Assembly (NCBI GenBank): GCA_041484525.1
Contig: JBGPHT010000051.1
Span: 1 to 46,947, forward strand
From: JBGPHT01 sp041484525
GTDB lineage: Bacteria > Acidobacteriota > Terriglobia > Bryobacterales > Bryobacteraceae
Reading direction: 5' to 3'
Length of the DNA stretch: 46,947 nucleotides
Below, piece by piece: positions 22,104 through 30,752 of the stretch (position 1 is its first letter; each line of letters starts with the position of its first letter). Both the position numbers and the translations under genes were made by a program. Below the pieces are notes generated by a model. That model worked only from the letters and a program-made list of their open reading frames with translations, searched no databases and was not told the DNA's origin.

Positions 22104-23492
22104 TTATACCAGTCCGTTTCTAATATCCCCTTTCAAACCGTGCGTGCCGTTTTCCGGCACACGGCTTAACGATGATCTTCGTGGTGTGGCTTGCGCCGGG
22201 TATTTCACTGTGCCCATCAACTTGTGCAGTCCCATCCCGTAGAGCTGATTGCCGGTGAATGGCGCTCGCTTCGTTGGCCGTTGCCCGCCTCGCCGGTACT
22301 GCCAGCGCCGCAGACTCTGGACTACAAAGCAGTCCATCTTGTTGAACTCCCGGTCGGCATTCCCCGTCCGGAAATAGTTCCCCCAGCCGCGAATCACGGG
22401 CGTCAGTTCCGCAATCACCTGCTTCACTTCCTTCCCGCTCTGCCGTTTGCTGGTCAACTCTCGTACACGATCCCGGAGTTTCTTCGTCGCCTTCGGGCTT
22501 GGCCACCGTTGCATGAAATGCCACCGTGGGTTCCGCTGGATACTCCGCCTCTTGCGAATCGTGCATCCCAGGAATACGAAGCTCTCTTTCCCGCGTCTCA
22601 AGTCCACCATCCGCGTCTTCGTGGGATGCAGTCTCAGACCCAACCGGTTCATCACCAGCCCGATCCGCCGCAGCGCTTCCCTGGCCCGCGACTCCGTGCC
22701 GCACATCGCCACAAAATCATCGGCATACCGGACCAGTACCCCGAGTTGGCTACACTTTGCCGCCCAGATCCGATCCAGTTTGTTCAGGTAGATGTTGGCC
22801 AGTAACGGCGAGATCACTCCGCCCTGCGGGGTCCCCGCCAGCGTTTCCCTCACCGTCCCATCCTCCATCACTCCGGCTTCCAGCCATTGGCGGATTAACT
22901 TCAACACCCTTCGATCCGAGATCCGCTCCTTCACCAACTCCATCAGGGTGTCCCTCTGGATATTGTCAAAGTAGCCTTGAATGTCCGCATCGACCACGAA
23001 GTTGTGTCCCCGGTTGCCCGCTTCGCGGATTGCTTCCAGGGCTTGCGTCGCACTCTTCTTCGGTCGGAACCCATAGCTACTTGGCTGAAAGTCCGCCTCA
23101 AAGATCGGTTCGATCACAATCTTCGCCGCCGCTTGCACCACCCGATCCCTTACCGTCGGGATCCCCAATGGCCGCTGCTTCCCATCGCCCTTCGGTATGT
23201 ATCGCCGCTTCACCGGTTGCGGACGATATCGGCCTGCCTTCAGGTCGGCCTGTATCCCTTCGAGAAACTGCGTCACTCCCCGTTCCTCGATGGATCGCAA
23301 CGTGGCTTCATCCACGCCCGCCGCTCCCTTGTTGCTGTGCACTCGCGTCCACGCTCTCCACCAGACGTCACTCCTGTAGATCCGGTCATACAGCGCGTGG
23401 AATCGCCGCGTCCTACTCCGCTTGGCACACATCCATAGCCGGATCTGGAGTTGTCGTACTTTATCAATCGGGGTTTTGGCCGTTGCCGGCAT
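22104..23492 (-). CDS. ltrA: Group II intron reverse transcriptase/maturase
   Basis: About 462 residues from the chosen ATG at 23492 (MPATAKTPIDKVRQLQ); an earlier ATG at 23624 keeps the frame. Order: an N-terminal helical part, RT fingers and palm with VQAAAKIVIEPIFE, GFRPKKSATQALEAI, VVDADIQGYFDNI, TPQGGVISPLLANIYL and the catalytic YADD in VRYADDFVAMC. The maturase (X) domain follows (VRELTSK, IRGWGNYFRTGNADREF). No HNH endonuclease domain is seen. The C-terminus runs through intron domain V (SRVPENGTHGLKG region), so protein and ribozyme overlap. It assists splicing and mobility of its own intron RNA. Confidence 0.92.
   Translation of the reverse strand: MPATAKTPIDKVRQLQIRLWMCAKRSRTRRFHALYDRIYRSDVWWRAWTRVHSNKGAAGVDEATLRSIEERGVTQFLEGIQADLKAGRYRPQPVKRRYIPKGDGKQRPLGIPTVRDRVVQAAAKIVIEPIFEADFQPSSYGFRPKKSATQALEAIREAGNRGHNFVVDADIQGYFDNIQRDTLMELVKERISDRRVLKLIRQWLEAGVMEDGTVRETLAGTPQGGVISPLLANIYLNKLDRIWAAKCSQLGVLVRYADDFVAMCGTESRAREALRRIGLVMNRLGLRLHPTKTRMVDLRRGKESFVFLGCTIRKRRSIQRNPRWHFMQRWPSPKATKKLRDRVRELTSKRQSGKEVKQVIAELTPVIRGWGNYFRTGNADREFNKMDCFVVQSLRRWQYRRGGQRPTKRAPFTGNQLYGMGLHKLMGTVKYPAQATPRRSSLSRVPENGTHGLKGDIRNGLV
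22135..22167 (-). ncRNA. Domain V of the group II intron (ribozyme core)
   Basis: 33 nt: outer 8-bp stem AAGCCGTG/CACGGTTT, a 2-nt CG bulge on the 3' side, inner stem TGCCG/CGGCA and a GAAAA loop. The AGC catalytic triad lies in the 5' strand. It overlaps codons of the maturase C-terminus. Confidence 0.75.
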
Positions 23493-24045
23493 GCCCTCGC
23501 ACTTACCTCCACTTCCAGGCTCGATCAAAGCAGGGCCCCTTCCCTCCAGCGCGTTTTGCTGCACGCCTTCACAGGTACTATGGACCCCTCGGACTTCCTC
23601 CCGGCTCCGTGCGCTTTCAGCCATCCGGCCTTATACCCACGGTCTTTGCCCGACTCGGCTGCCAGGTAGGATCTCTCCTGTTCCGCATTGCTCTTTCCCA
23701 ACGTGCCACCGCCCGAGACCCCGGAGAGGTCCAGCACCCGTTCTGGTCCAGGATGCTGTCTGTTGCCTTCGCCGCGACATGATCGGCTCGGCCCTCTCAA
23801 ACACCTTTCGGCTGATACTCTGACGAGGCTATTGCGTTCACTGATTGTTGCGGCCCGCTGGTTTGCTCCCCTCTCTTTCAAGGGCTTTCGACACTCCGCT
23901 TGGCTCGGTCGGATCTCTCCTCCCGGCTGGAGTCTGCTACCGGGCGCTCCAGCGCTTACCCGGGCAGGACTTCCACCTGCTAGAACAACGCGTCTTTCAG
24001 GACGCACCATGCCCGGAGCATAGCAGGGTCACGCGAGGAGTGTGA

Positions 24046-25020
24046 CTATTGGGTGGCTTCGATGCGCTTGGGATCGATGCGCCAGACGTTTTGCTGTTCC
24101 AGATTTGATAGCCAGATGGAGCCGAGCCCCGTGCGGATGGCGTCGCCACCCTTGCCGGCGAATTGTTGGACTACTTTGTTGCTTGCGGGATCGATGCGCG
24201 AGATAGGGAACTCGAAGCTGGTCACCCAGACGGATCCTTCGCCGGCCGCAATGTCGCCGCCACTTCCTGGGACTCCCACTTCGATCGTCGCGGCCACTTT
24301 GTTGGTCTTGGGGTCGATGCGGGAGACGCTGCCGTCGCCCTGATTCAGCGTCCACACCGCGCCTTCTCCCACTGTCAGAAAGCGCGGCGCCTTGCCGACC
24401 GCGATGGTCTCGACCACGAGGTTGGTCGCGGGATCGACGCGCGTGACCACATTCTTCTGCGTGCTCGTGACCCACACGGCGCCCTCTCCAAACGCCACTG
24501 AAAACGAGCCGGGCGCGACGCGGATCTCGGCGACCGGCTTGTTGGTGTCGGGGTCGAAGCGCACCAGCGTGCTCCGGGCATCGGTCAACAGCCAGATGCT
24601 GCCGGCACCGGAGGCGATGCCCCCTTCGGAGTTGGCGATGGTGGTGGCAATGGTCGCCGTCACTTTGCCGGTTTTGAGATCGACGCGCGCCAGCGTGCGA
24701 TCGCCGCAGTTCGGAACCCAGAGGCTGCCGAATCCGATGGCGAGGCCGGAGCAGGGGCGCTTGCCGGTAGCAATGGTGTCCGCCGGCTGATTGGTTTTGG
24801 GATCGAGGCGCGCGACGGTTCCCTTCGGAGCGTTCGAGATCCATACCGATTCGCCGACGGCGATCCAGTCGGGCGCACCCGGAATTTGGAAAACGGCATC
24901 CGGCTTCAGATTGGAAATGGGGATCTGCACACCGGGAGTCTTGACGCCGGGACGCGGCGGAGCCTTCGCTTCCTGGCAAAAGCCGACGGCGCACACGAGC
25001 AACGCAGCGAGCAGTCTCAC
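24046..25020 (-). CDS. Exported Vgb/NHL-like beta-propeller protein
   Basis: A 324-residue protein. The signal peptide is MRLLAALLVCAVGFCQ. The rest is seven or so propeller repeats with a shared blade pattern: V(W/S)ISN...VARLDPKTNQP, GSLWVPN..LARVDLKTGKV, GSIWLLTD..LVRFDPDTNKP, GAVWVTS..VTRVDPATNLV, GAVWTLNQ..VSRIDPKTNKV. It resembles the virginiamycin-B-lyase/YVTN fold. Catalytic residues cannot be judged, so binding or scaffold roles are equally likely. It is the gene upstream of the group II intron on the same strand, and ends 38 nt before the intron boundary. Confidence 0.75.
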   Translation of the reverse strand: MRLLAALLVCAVGFCQEAKAPPRPGVKTPGVQIPISNLKPDAVFQIPGAPDWIAVGESVWISNAPKGTVARLDPKTNQPADTIATGKRPCSGLAIGFGSLWVPNCGDRTLARVDLKTGKVTATIATTIANSEGGIASGAGSIWLLTDARSTLVRFDPDTNKPVAEIRVAPGSFSVAFGEGAVWVTSTQKNVVTRVDPATNLVVETIAVGKAPRFLTVGEGAVWTLNQGDGSVSRIDPKTNKVAATIEVGVPGSGGDIAAGEGSVWVTSFEFPISRIDPASNKVVQQFAGKGGDAIRTGLGSIWLSNLEQQNVWRIDPKRIEATQ

Positions 25021-25080
25021 GGTCTCCGAATCATATCCTTTATGAGATCGTGGCGTCCATGAATGCGGAAAGGGCTATTG

Positions 25081-25167
25081 GGCCGCTGATGGACACAGAT
25101 GAACGCAGATGAACGCCGATAAGATTTTTGGGGTCAATCCGCGTTTATCTACGTTCATCGGCGGCCT
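25081..25167. repeat. Intergenic inverted repeat with internal GATGAACGC direct repeats
   Basis: An 87-nt element. The left arm GGCCGCTGATGGACACAGATG and right arm (reverse complement GGCCGCCGATGAACGTAGATA) match over about 27 nt with few differences. Between the arms lie GATGAACGCA and GATGAACGCC in tandem, then GATAAG and a short loop. The family (ATCCGCGTTTATCTGCGTT-like) is, to my memory, widespread in intergenic DNA of several phyla. Only one copy is seen in this window, in the 222-nt gap between the NHL-like gene and the kinase gene, which holds nothing else clear. Confidence 0.6.
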
Positions 25168-25242
25168 GAATTCTCTTAGAGCTTCTGACCTGCTGCAGGT
25201 ATCTCGTCCACGGGTGATATAGAATCGGTAAGCAGAATAACC

Positions 25243-27930
25243 ATGCGTGTCTCGCCCGGGATGCATTTAGGACCCTACGAAATTCTCGCTCCCATCGGCG
25301 CCGGCGGAATGGGCGAAGTGTACCGCGCGCAAGACTTGCGGCTGAAGCGGACGGTTGCCATCAAAGTGCTTCCCGGCGAGCTCTCGCTCAACCCGCAAAA
25401 CCGCGAACGTCTGCTGCGCGAAGCGCGTGCGGTATCGAATCTGAATCACCCGAACATCTGCACGCTGCACGATATCGGCTCGGAAAACGGCATCGACTAT
25501 CTCGTCATGGAGTATCTCGAGGGCGATACCCTGCAGCAGCGATTGAGCCGGGGTCCGCTGCCGCCGGGCGAAGCGTTGCGCTACGCCATCGAGATCGCGG
25601 ATGCGCTGGATCGGGCCCACCGCAGCGGCGTGGTGCACCGCGACCTCAAGCCCGGCAATGTCATTCTCACCGGTTCCGGAGCCAAGCTGCTCGATTTCGG
25701 GCTGGCGAAAACAGGAGCCGGGCTGGGGAGACCGCACGGGGACGAGACCGTGACCGACGCGCTTACGTCGGAAGGCACGATTGCCGGCACGTTGCAGTAC
25801 ATGGCGCCAGAGCAACTGGAAGGTAAGGACATCAGCCCGCGGGCAGACATCTTCGCGTTCGGAGCGGTGCTGTACGAAATGCTGGCGGGCCGCCGCGCGT
25901 TTTCGGGCGGGAGCGCAGCCAGCATAGTGGCCAGCATCCTCACGTCCGAGCCGCCGGCGGCCCGCGAGATCACGGGGGGATCGGCGCTCGATCGTGTCAT
26001 GCGTAAATGCCTCGCCAAGAATCCGGATCGCCGCTGGCAAACGGCAGCCGACCTGAAAGATGAGTTGGCATGGATTGCGGCGGGTGGCGCGGCGCCTGCT
26101 GTGGTTCCGGGGCCCCGGCAACGCGCCGCGATGTGGTGGGCGGGCGCCGCGGCGGTGTGCGCGCTTCTAGCCGGATGGCTCGCGTGGGAGAGACCGCGCG
26201 CAACTGCGGAGCCAGACGCATGGAATCTGGCAGTGCCCCCGCCGCCCGATACGGTCTTCGTGTCTAGCGGGGGCAGGAGTCCGTTCGCAATTTCGCCGGA
26301 CGGCCACATGCTTGTATTTCCCGTCCTGGCGCAAAACGGTTCGGGCCTCTGGCTCCGCGATCTGACATCGGGCTCGCAAAGGCCGCTACCCGGTACGGAT
26401 AACGGACACATGCCGTTCTGGTCCCCGGACAGCCGCAACATCGGCTTCTTCGCCGGCGGCAAGCTGAAAAAGATCGGGCTCTCCGGCCCACCGGAGGTGA
26501 TCTGCAATGCGGGTGACGGACGGGGCGGCTCCTGGAATCGCGACGGCACGATCGTCTTCACGCCTCGAGGACTGAGCGTCATACACCGCGTTTCCGCGTC
26601 CGGCGGCAACCCCGTGCCAATCACGACATTCGATCCCGCCCGCCACGAAAATGCACATTACTTTCCGTATTTCCTGCCCGATGGACGCCACTTTCTTTAC
26701 TGGGCGCGCGAAACGGAAGACCTGCAAAAGAACGGCATCCTCATCGCTTCGCTGGACGATAGCCCTACCCTCACCGGCCGCCCGCTGCTGGTGAGCACGC
26801 CTCTGGGAGCGATTTACGCGCCGTCCGGCAATACCGGGCGCGGCCACCTGCTTTATCGACGGGCCAAGGCTCTGGTGGCACAAGCATTCGATCCGGCTGC
26901 CCTGCGCGTGAGTAGCGACGCGTTCCCGGTGGCGGACGAGTTAGGTGGCGGCTCGGACGATGCTCTCGCCTCCGTATCCGCCACCGGTGTGCTGGTGTAC
27001 GCCGAACCGGAAGGCGATTTGCGCCGCCTGGTGTGGATTGGCAGGACGGGTGTGCCGCTGGGCGACGCCGCGAGTCCAGGTCATTATAAAGATGTTCGCC
27101 TTTCCCCGAGCGGGGCGCGCATTGTCGTGATCAGGCAAGATCCCGAGATCGGCGACAATGTATGGTCCATCGCGCCCGATGGCGGCCTGTCACGACTCAC
27201 GCTCAATACCGCGCACGCTCGGGATTGTACCGTGTGGTCGCCCGATGGCGGGCTGGTCGCGTTCGCGCAGCCTTCTCAGAACACTACTCGCGGCAGGGCT
27301 TTCAGCCTGTTCACCGTCCCGGTTGCCGGCTCCGCCGATCCGGCGCGGCTGACTATCACTACCATCAACCAAATGCCAGACGACTGGTCGCCGGATGGGC
27401 GGTACCTGCTGTTTCATCAAGCCGGGACAGTCACCCAACAGGACTTGTGGGTGCTTCCCCTCAAGCCCCCTGGCGATCCGTTTCCGATACTCGCCACGCC
27501 GTTTGAAGAGAGCTACGGCCGCATTTCGCCGGACGGCCGGTGGCTTGCCTACGCCTCCGATGACACAGGCGCTTCCGAAATCTACGTGCAGAGTTTCTCC
27601 GCACTGGTATCGCGCGCGCAGGTGTCACCCAAGTGGACCGTATCCGTGGACGGCGGCACTCAGCCGGTATGGCGGCGCGATGGCAAGGAATTGTTCTATC
27701 GAGCGCGTAACGGCGCGCTCATGTCGGCAGCGGTGCAGATTGCCGGAGAAGCTTTTCACGCCGGTTCTCCCAAGCGGCTCTTCGACGGCGATCCAGGGCT
27801 ACTCGGGGGAATGGAGGGCTTCGCCTACGATGCGGCGCCAACCGGAGACAGGTTTATTGCGATCGAATCTGTGCAGAAGCGGGGTTCGCGCCCGCTGCAT
27901 GTGCTGACCAAGTGGGGAGCCGCGAGGTAA
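25243..27930 (+). CDS. Ser/Thr protein kinase fused to a TolB/WD40 beta-propeller (PknB-type)
   Basis: An 895-residue transmembrane kinase. The cytosolic kinase domain (about 10-280) has the Gly loop GAGGMGEVYRA, Lys41 in VAIKVL, HRDLKPGN at 132-139, DFG at 151-153 and an activation region with TIAGTLQYMAPEQL. One membrane helix (about 295-315, MWWAGAAAVCALLAGWLAW) is followed by a large extracytoplasmic beta-propeller of TolB type, with many SPDG repeats (AISPDGHMLVF, WSPDSRNIGFF, VWSPDGGLVAF, DWSPDGRYLLF, RISPDGRWLAY). This architecture is very common in Solibacter-like genomes and couples an outside signal to phosphorylation. The start at 25243 (ATG) fits; ATG 25261 is the alternative. Confidence 0.93.
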   Translation: MRVSPGMHLGPYEILAPIGAGGMGEVYRAQDLRLKRTVAIKVLPGELSLNPQNRERLLREARAVSNLNHPNICTLHDIGSENGIDYLVMEYLEGDTLQQRLSRGPLPPGEALRYAIEIADALDRAHRSGVVHRDLKPGNVILTGSGAKLLDFGLAKTGAGLGRPHGDETVTDALTSEGTIAGTLQYMAPEQLEGKDISPRADIFAFGAVLYEMLAGRRAFSGGSAASIVASILTSEPPAAREITGGSALDRVMRKCLAKNPDRRWQTAADLKDELAWIAAGGAAPAVVPGPRQRAAMWWAGAAAVCALLAGWLAWERPRATAEPDAWNLAVPPPPDTVFVSSGGRSPFAISPDGHMLVFPVLAQNGSGLWLRDLTSGSQRPLPGTDNGHMPFWSPDSRNIGFFAGGKLKKIGLSGPPEVICNAGDGRGGSWNRDGTIVFTPRGLSVIHRVSASGGNPVPITTFDPARHENAHYFPYFLPDGRHFLYWARETEDLQKNGILIASLDDSPTLTGRPLLVSTPLGAIYAPSGNTGRGHLLYRRAKALVAQAFDPAALRVSSDAFPVADELGGGSDDALASVSATGVLVYAEPEGDLRRLVWIGRTGVPLGDAASPGHYKDVRLSPSGARIVVIRQDPEIGDNVWSIAPDGGLSRLTLNTAHARDCTVWSPDGGLVAFAQPSQNTTRGRAFSLFTVPVAGSADPARLTITTINQMPDDWSPDGRYLLFHQAGTVTQQDLWVLPLKPPGDPFPILATPFEESYGRISPDGRWLAYASDDTGASEIYVQSFSALVSRAQVSPKWTVSVDGGTQPVWRRDGKELFYRARNGALMSAAVQIAGEAFHAGSPKRLFDGDPGLLGGMEGFAYDAAPTGDRFIAIESVQKRGSRPLHVLTKWGAAR

Positions 27931-27942
27931 CTCATTGCCAAC

Positions 27943-27990
27943 TTGCTTCGCAGGGTGGGCTCAGATATAGTTTGGTTTCGCAACTAAACT
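27943..27990 (+). promoter_or_regulatory. Promoter and putative ROK operator upstream of the GH3 gene
   Basis: TTGCTT (27943-27948) and TATAGT (27966-27971) are spaced 17 nt. Overlapping the -10 and transcription start is an inverted repeat, AGTTTGGTT (27969-27977), four bases, then AACTAAACT (27982-27990), with 8 of 9 paired bases. Its location would block RNA polymerase if bound. The ROK repressor encoded downstream in the same operon is the natural candidate ligand-responsive binder. Confidence 0.55.
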
Positions 27991-28014
27991 GGTTTACGAG
28001 TGCGTGGACGCCAC

Positions 28015-30738
28015 ATGACACGATTCCTTGCGGGCGCGGCGCTGTTCGCGGCCGCCATCCTGTTATCACTGAGTTCCGCCCAACAGAAGCCGATCTACAG
28101 CGATCCCTCGGCGCCGATCGAACGCCGCGTCGACGACCTCGTCTCGCGCATGACGCTCGAGGAGAAGGTCTCGCAACTCATGAACGATTCACCGGCCATC
28201 GAGCGACTGGGCGTCCCAGCGTACAACTGGTGGAACGAATGCCTGCACGGTGTAGCGCGCGCCGGCCGCGCCACGGTCTTCCCGCAGACCATCGGGCTCG
28301 CCGCCACGTGGGACGCCGACCTGATCCATCGCGTGGCGACCGCCATTTCCGATGAGGCGCGCGCCAAGTATCACGAGTTTGTGCGGCGCGGCAAACGCAA
28401 TATCTACCAGGGCCTCACCTTCTGGACGCCCAACATCAATCTCTTTCGCGATCCACGCTGGGGCCGCGGCATGGAGACTTACGGCGAAGATCCGTACCTC
28501 ACCGGCAGTCTCGCGGTCGAATTTATTCGCGGCCTGCAGGGCGACGACCCGAAGTACCTGAAGACCATCGCGACGGCGAAACATTACGCCGTGCACAGCG
28601 GCCCCGAGTCCCTGCGTCACACCTTCGACGCGGTGGTGGATGACCGGGATCTGCGCGATACTTACCTGCCGCAATTTGAAATGGCGGTGAAGGACGGTGG
28701 CGCATTTTCGGTGATGTGCGCCTACAATCGCGTGGATGGCCTCCCCGCCTGCGCCAATCCGCGGCTGCTGAACGACATTCTGCGCAAGCAGTGGGGCTTC
28801 CGCGGGTACGTGGTTTCCGATTGCGGCGCGATCGGCGATATCTACCTCAACCACAAAACGTCGCCCAACGCGCAGGAAGGCGTGGCGAGCGCCGTCAAAG
28901 CCGGTACCGATCTGAATTGCGGCGTGGAATACGGCAGCCTCCTGCCGGCGGTTCGCGCAGGCCTGTTGAGCGAGTCCGAAATCGATCAGGCGCTCGGGCG
29001 GTTGCTGATGGCGCGGTTCCGGCTCGGCCTCTTCGATCCGCCTGCGATGGTGAAATACGCGCAGATCCGGTACAGCGCCAACGACAGCCCGGCGCATCGC
29101 CAACTGGCTCTCGAGGCCGCGCGCAAGTCGATCGTGCTGCTGAAGAATGATGGCCGCGCCCTGCCGCTGAGTAAATCTCTCAAGACAATTGCGGTGATCG
29201 GACCGGATGCGGACGATCCCGAGGTGCTGCTCGGCAACTACAACGGCGAGCCCACTGCGCCCGTGACCCCGCTCGCAGGCATCAGGCGAAAGGCGGGACG
29301 CGCGATGAAAGTCCTGTATTCGCGGGGCAGCGGACTCGCGGCCAATCTGCCGTTGTTCGAGGCCGTCCCTACTGCCGCGTTGTTCACTTCGAACGGTCCC
29401 GACAAACGCAACGGGCTGAACGCCGAGTACTTCGCCAGCAGCAATTACGATGGCAAGCAGCATCGTCCGCGCGAGCTGACTTATCCCAGTTCGGGAAAGC
29501 TGGTGGGGCAAGTGCCGGCGGATGCCAAGCCCTTGTTCACGCGTATCGATCCCCAGGTCGATTTCAACTGGTGGGACGGCGCCCCGCGCCCGGATATGAA
29601 CGACGACGATTTCGGCGTCCGGTGGACCGGCTATCTCGCGCCGCCGGTGAGCGGCAGGTATCAGCTCGGCGCCTTCGGCCTGAACGCCTACGAGTTGTAC
29701 CTGGATGGCAAGCCGATCGCCCAGCTCAGCAACATTCACGAGGCCAACCACCGCTACTCCGCCGTCGATCTCGAAGCCGGCAAGCTCTATCAGGTTCGCC
29801 TGGACTTCCACGAGTTCGTCAACGACGCGCGCATCCGATTGCAGTGGTCGCGTCCCGAAACCGACGGCACGGAGGAAGCGCTGGCGGCAGCCAGGCAGGC
29901 TGATGTAACGGTGCTGGTGCTCGGTCTTTCGCCGCGGCTCGAAGGCGAGGAGATGAGTATCCGGGTGGAAGGCTTCCAGGGAGGCGACCGCGTGCAACTC
30001 GGCATCCCGCGCGCACAAGAGGATCTGATGCAGAAAGTTGTAGCGCTGCGGAAGCCCGTCGTCCTGGTCTTGTTGAACGGCAGCGCGGTGTCCGTGAATT
30101 GGGCGCGCGAGCACGTTCCTGCCATCGTGGAGGCGTGGTATCCGGGGCAAGCCGGCGGAGATGCGCTGGCGGACGTTCTGTTCGGAGACTACAATCCGGC
30201 CGGACGGCTGCCGGTCACGTTCTACCAGTCGGCCGGCCAACTGCCGCCATTCACGGATTACAATATGAAGGGGAGGACCTACCGGTTCTTCACCGGCGAG
30301 CCGCTGTTCCCATTCGGGTTCGGCCTGAGCTACACCACCTTCGCTTACCAAAATCTGAAGCTGCCGGGCGCGGTGCGGCCGGGCGAGGACGTCAAGCTCA
30401 CGGTGGAAGTCGAGAACAAGGGCGAGATTGCGGGCGACGAAGTCGTGCAGATTTATGTGAAGCGTGTCGACAGTGCAACGGGCGCGCCCATTCGCTCCCT
30501 GGCGGCATTTCAGCGGGTCGCCATGCGTCCGCGGGAAAAGAAGACCGTGCAGATCGGGCTCTCTGCACGCCAGCTATCCGTGGTCACGGCGGATGGGCGC
30601 CGCATGGCAGAACCAGGCGCATTCGAGATCTCGGCCGGCGGAAAACAGCCCGGGTTCACCGGTTTATTGGATCCCGTTACCACCGGCGTGGTGACCGGGC
30701 GCCTGCGAATCGAGGGAGCGGCCAAAGAGCTGAATTGA
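28015..30738 (+). CDS. Exported glycoside hydrolase family 3 with PA14 insertion
   Basis: About 907 residues. The signal peptide MTRFLAGAALFAAAILLSLSSAQQ supports ATG 28015 (GTG 28000 is the upstream alternative). The GH3 N-terminal barrel has VEKVSQL-type start (LEEKVSQLMND), ARAGRATVFPQTIGLAATWD, DPRWGRGMETYGEDP, TAKHYAVHSGPE and the nucleophile Asp in GYVVSDCGAIGDI. The GH3 C-terminal sandwich domain follows (KSIVLLKNDGRALPL). It is interrupted by a PA14 domain (NGLNAEYFASSNYDG to RIRLQWSRP, about 470-625). A fibronectin-III-like domain closes the protein. It probably acts as beta-glucosidase or beta-xylosidase in the periplasm. It forms an operon with the ROK gene. Confidence 0.93.
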   Translation: MTRFLAGAALFAAAILLSLSSAQQKPIYSDPSAPIERRVDDLVSRMTLEEKVSQLMNDSPAIERLGVPAYNWWNECLHGVARAGRATVFPQTIGLAATWDADLIHRVATAISDEARAKYHEFVRRGKRNIYQGLTFWTPNINLFRDPRWGRGMETYGEDPYLTGSLAVEFIRGLQGDDPKYLKTIATAKHYAVHSGPESLRHTFDAVVDDRDLRDTYLPQFEMAVKDGGAFSVMCAYNRVDGLPACANPRLLNDILRKQWGFRGYVVSDCGAIGDIYLNHKTSPNAQEGVASAVKAGTDLNCGVEYGSLLPAVRAGLLSESEIDQALGRLLMARFRLGLFDPPAMVKYAQIRYSANDSPAHRQLALEAARKSIVLLKNDGRALPLSKSLKTIAVIGPDADDPEVLLGNYNGEPTAPVTPLAGIRRKAGRAMKVLYSRGSGLAANLPLFEAVPTAALFTSNGPDKRNGLNAEYFASSNYDGKQHRPRELTYPSSGKLVGQVPADAKPLFTRIDPQVDFNWWDGAPRPDMNDDDFGVRWTGYLAPPVSGRYQLGAFGLNAYELYLDGKPIAQLSNIHEANHRYSAVDLEAGKLYQVRLDFHEFVNDARIRLQWSRPETDGTEEALAAARQADVTVLVLGLSPRLEGEEMSIRVEGFQGGDRVQLGIPRAQEDLMQKVVALRKPVVLVLLNGSAVSVNWAREHVPAIVEAWYPGQAGGDALADVLFGDYNPAGRLPVTFYQSAGQLPPFTDYNMKGRTYRFFTGEPLFPFGFGLSYTTFAYQNLKLPGAVRPGEDVKLTVEVENKGEIAGDEVVQIYVKRVDSATGAPIRSLAAFQRVAMRPREKKTVQIGLSARQLSVVTADGRRMAEPGAFEISAGGKQPGFTGLLDPVTTGVVTGRLRIEGAAKELN

Positions 30739-30752
30739 GTTCCCGTCCAGCG

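Larger units (their letters stand above)
22104..24007 (-). mobile_element. Group II intron with ltrA-type maturase
   Basis: On the minus strand the element begins GTGCGTCC at 24007, the conserved 5' end of bacterial group II introns. Domain I-like structured RNA follows (24007-23500), then the maturase ORF, and domain V at 22167-22135, where AAGCCGTG pairs with CACGGTTT and the AGC triad is present. The 3' end is unclear: after domain V only a short CTGGT-ATAA-ACCAG hairpin, a possible minimal domain VI, is seen before the OmpA gene. The right boundary is therefore set at the ORF stop (22104) and may be off by some 20 nt. The insertion lies 38 nt past the NHL-like stop, on the host coding strand. 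Confidence 0.8.

Noticed and set aside
23525..24010. Frames in the 5' part of the group II intron as genes
   Set aside because: The region is structured intron RNA (domain I-III); the peptides have no family resemblance.
28189..30351. 720-codon open frame antisense to the GH3 gene
   Set aside because: It mirrors the codon structure of a clear GH3 enzyme in a GC-rich genome. Its translation is rich in Arg/His/Gln without domains; a third-position artefact.
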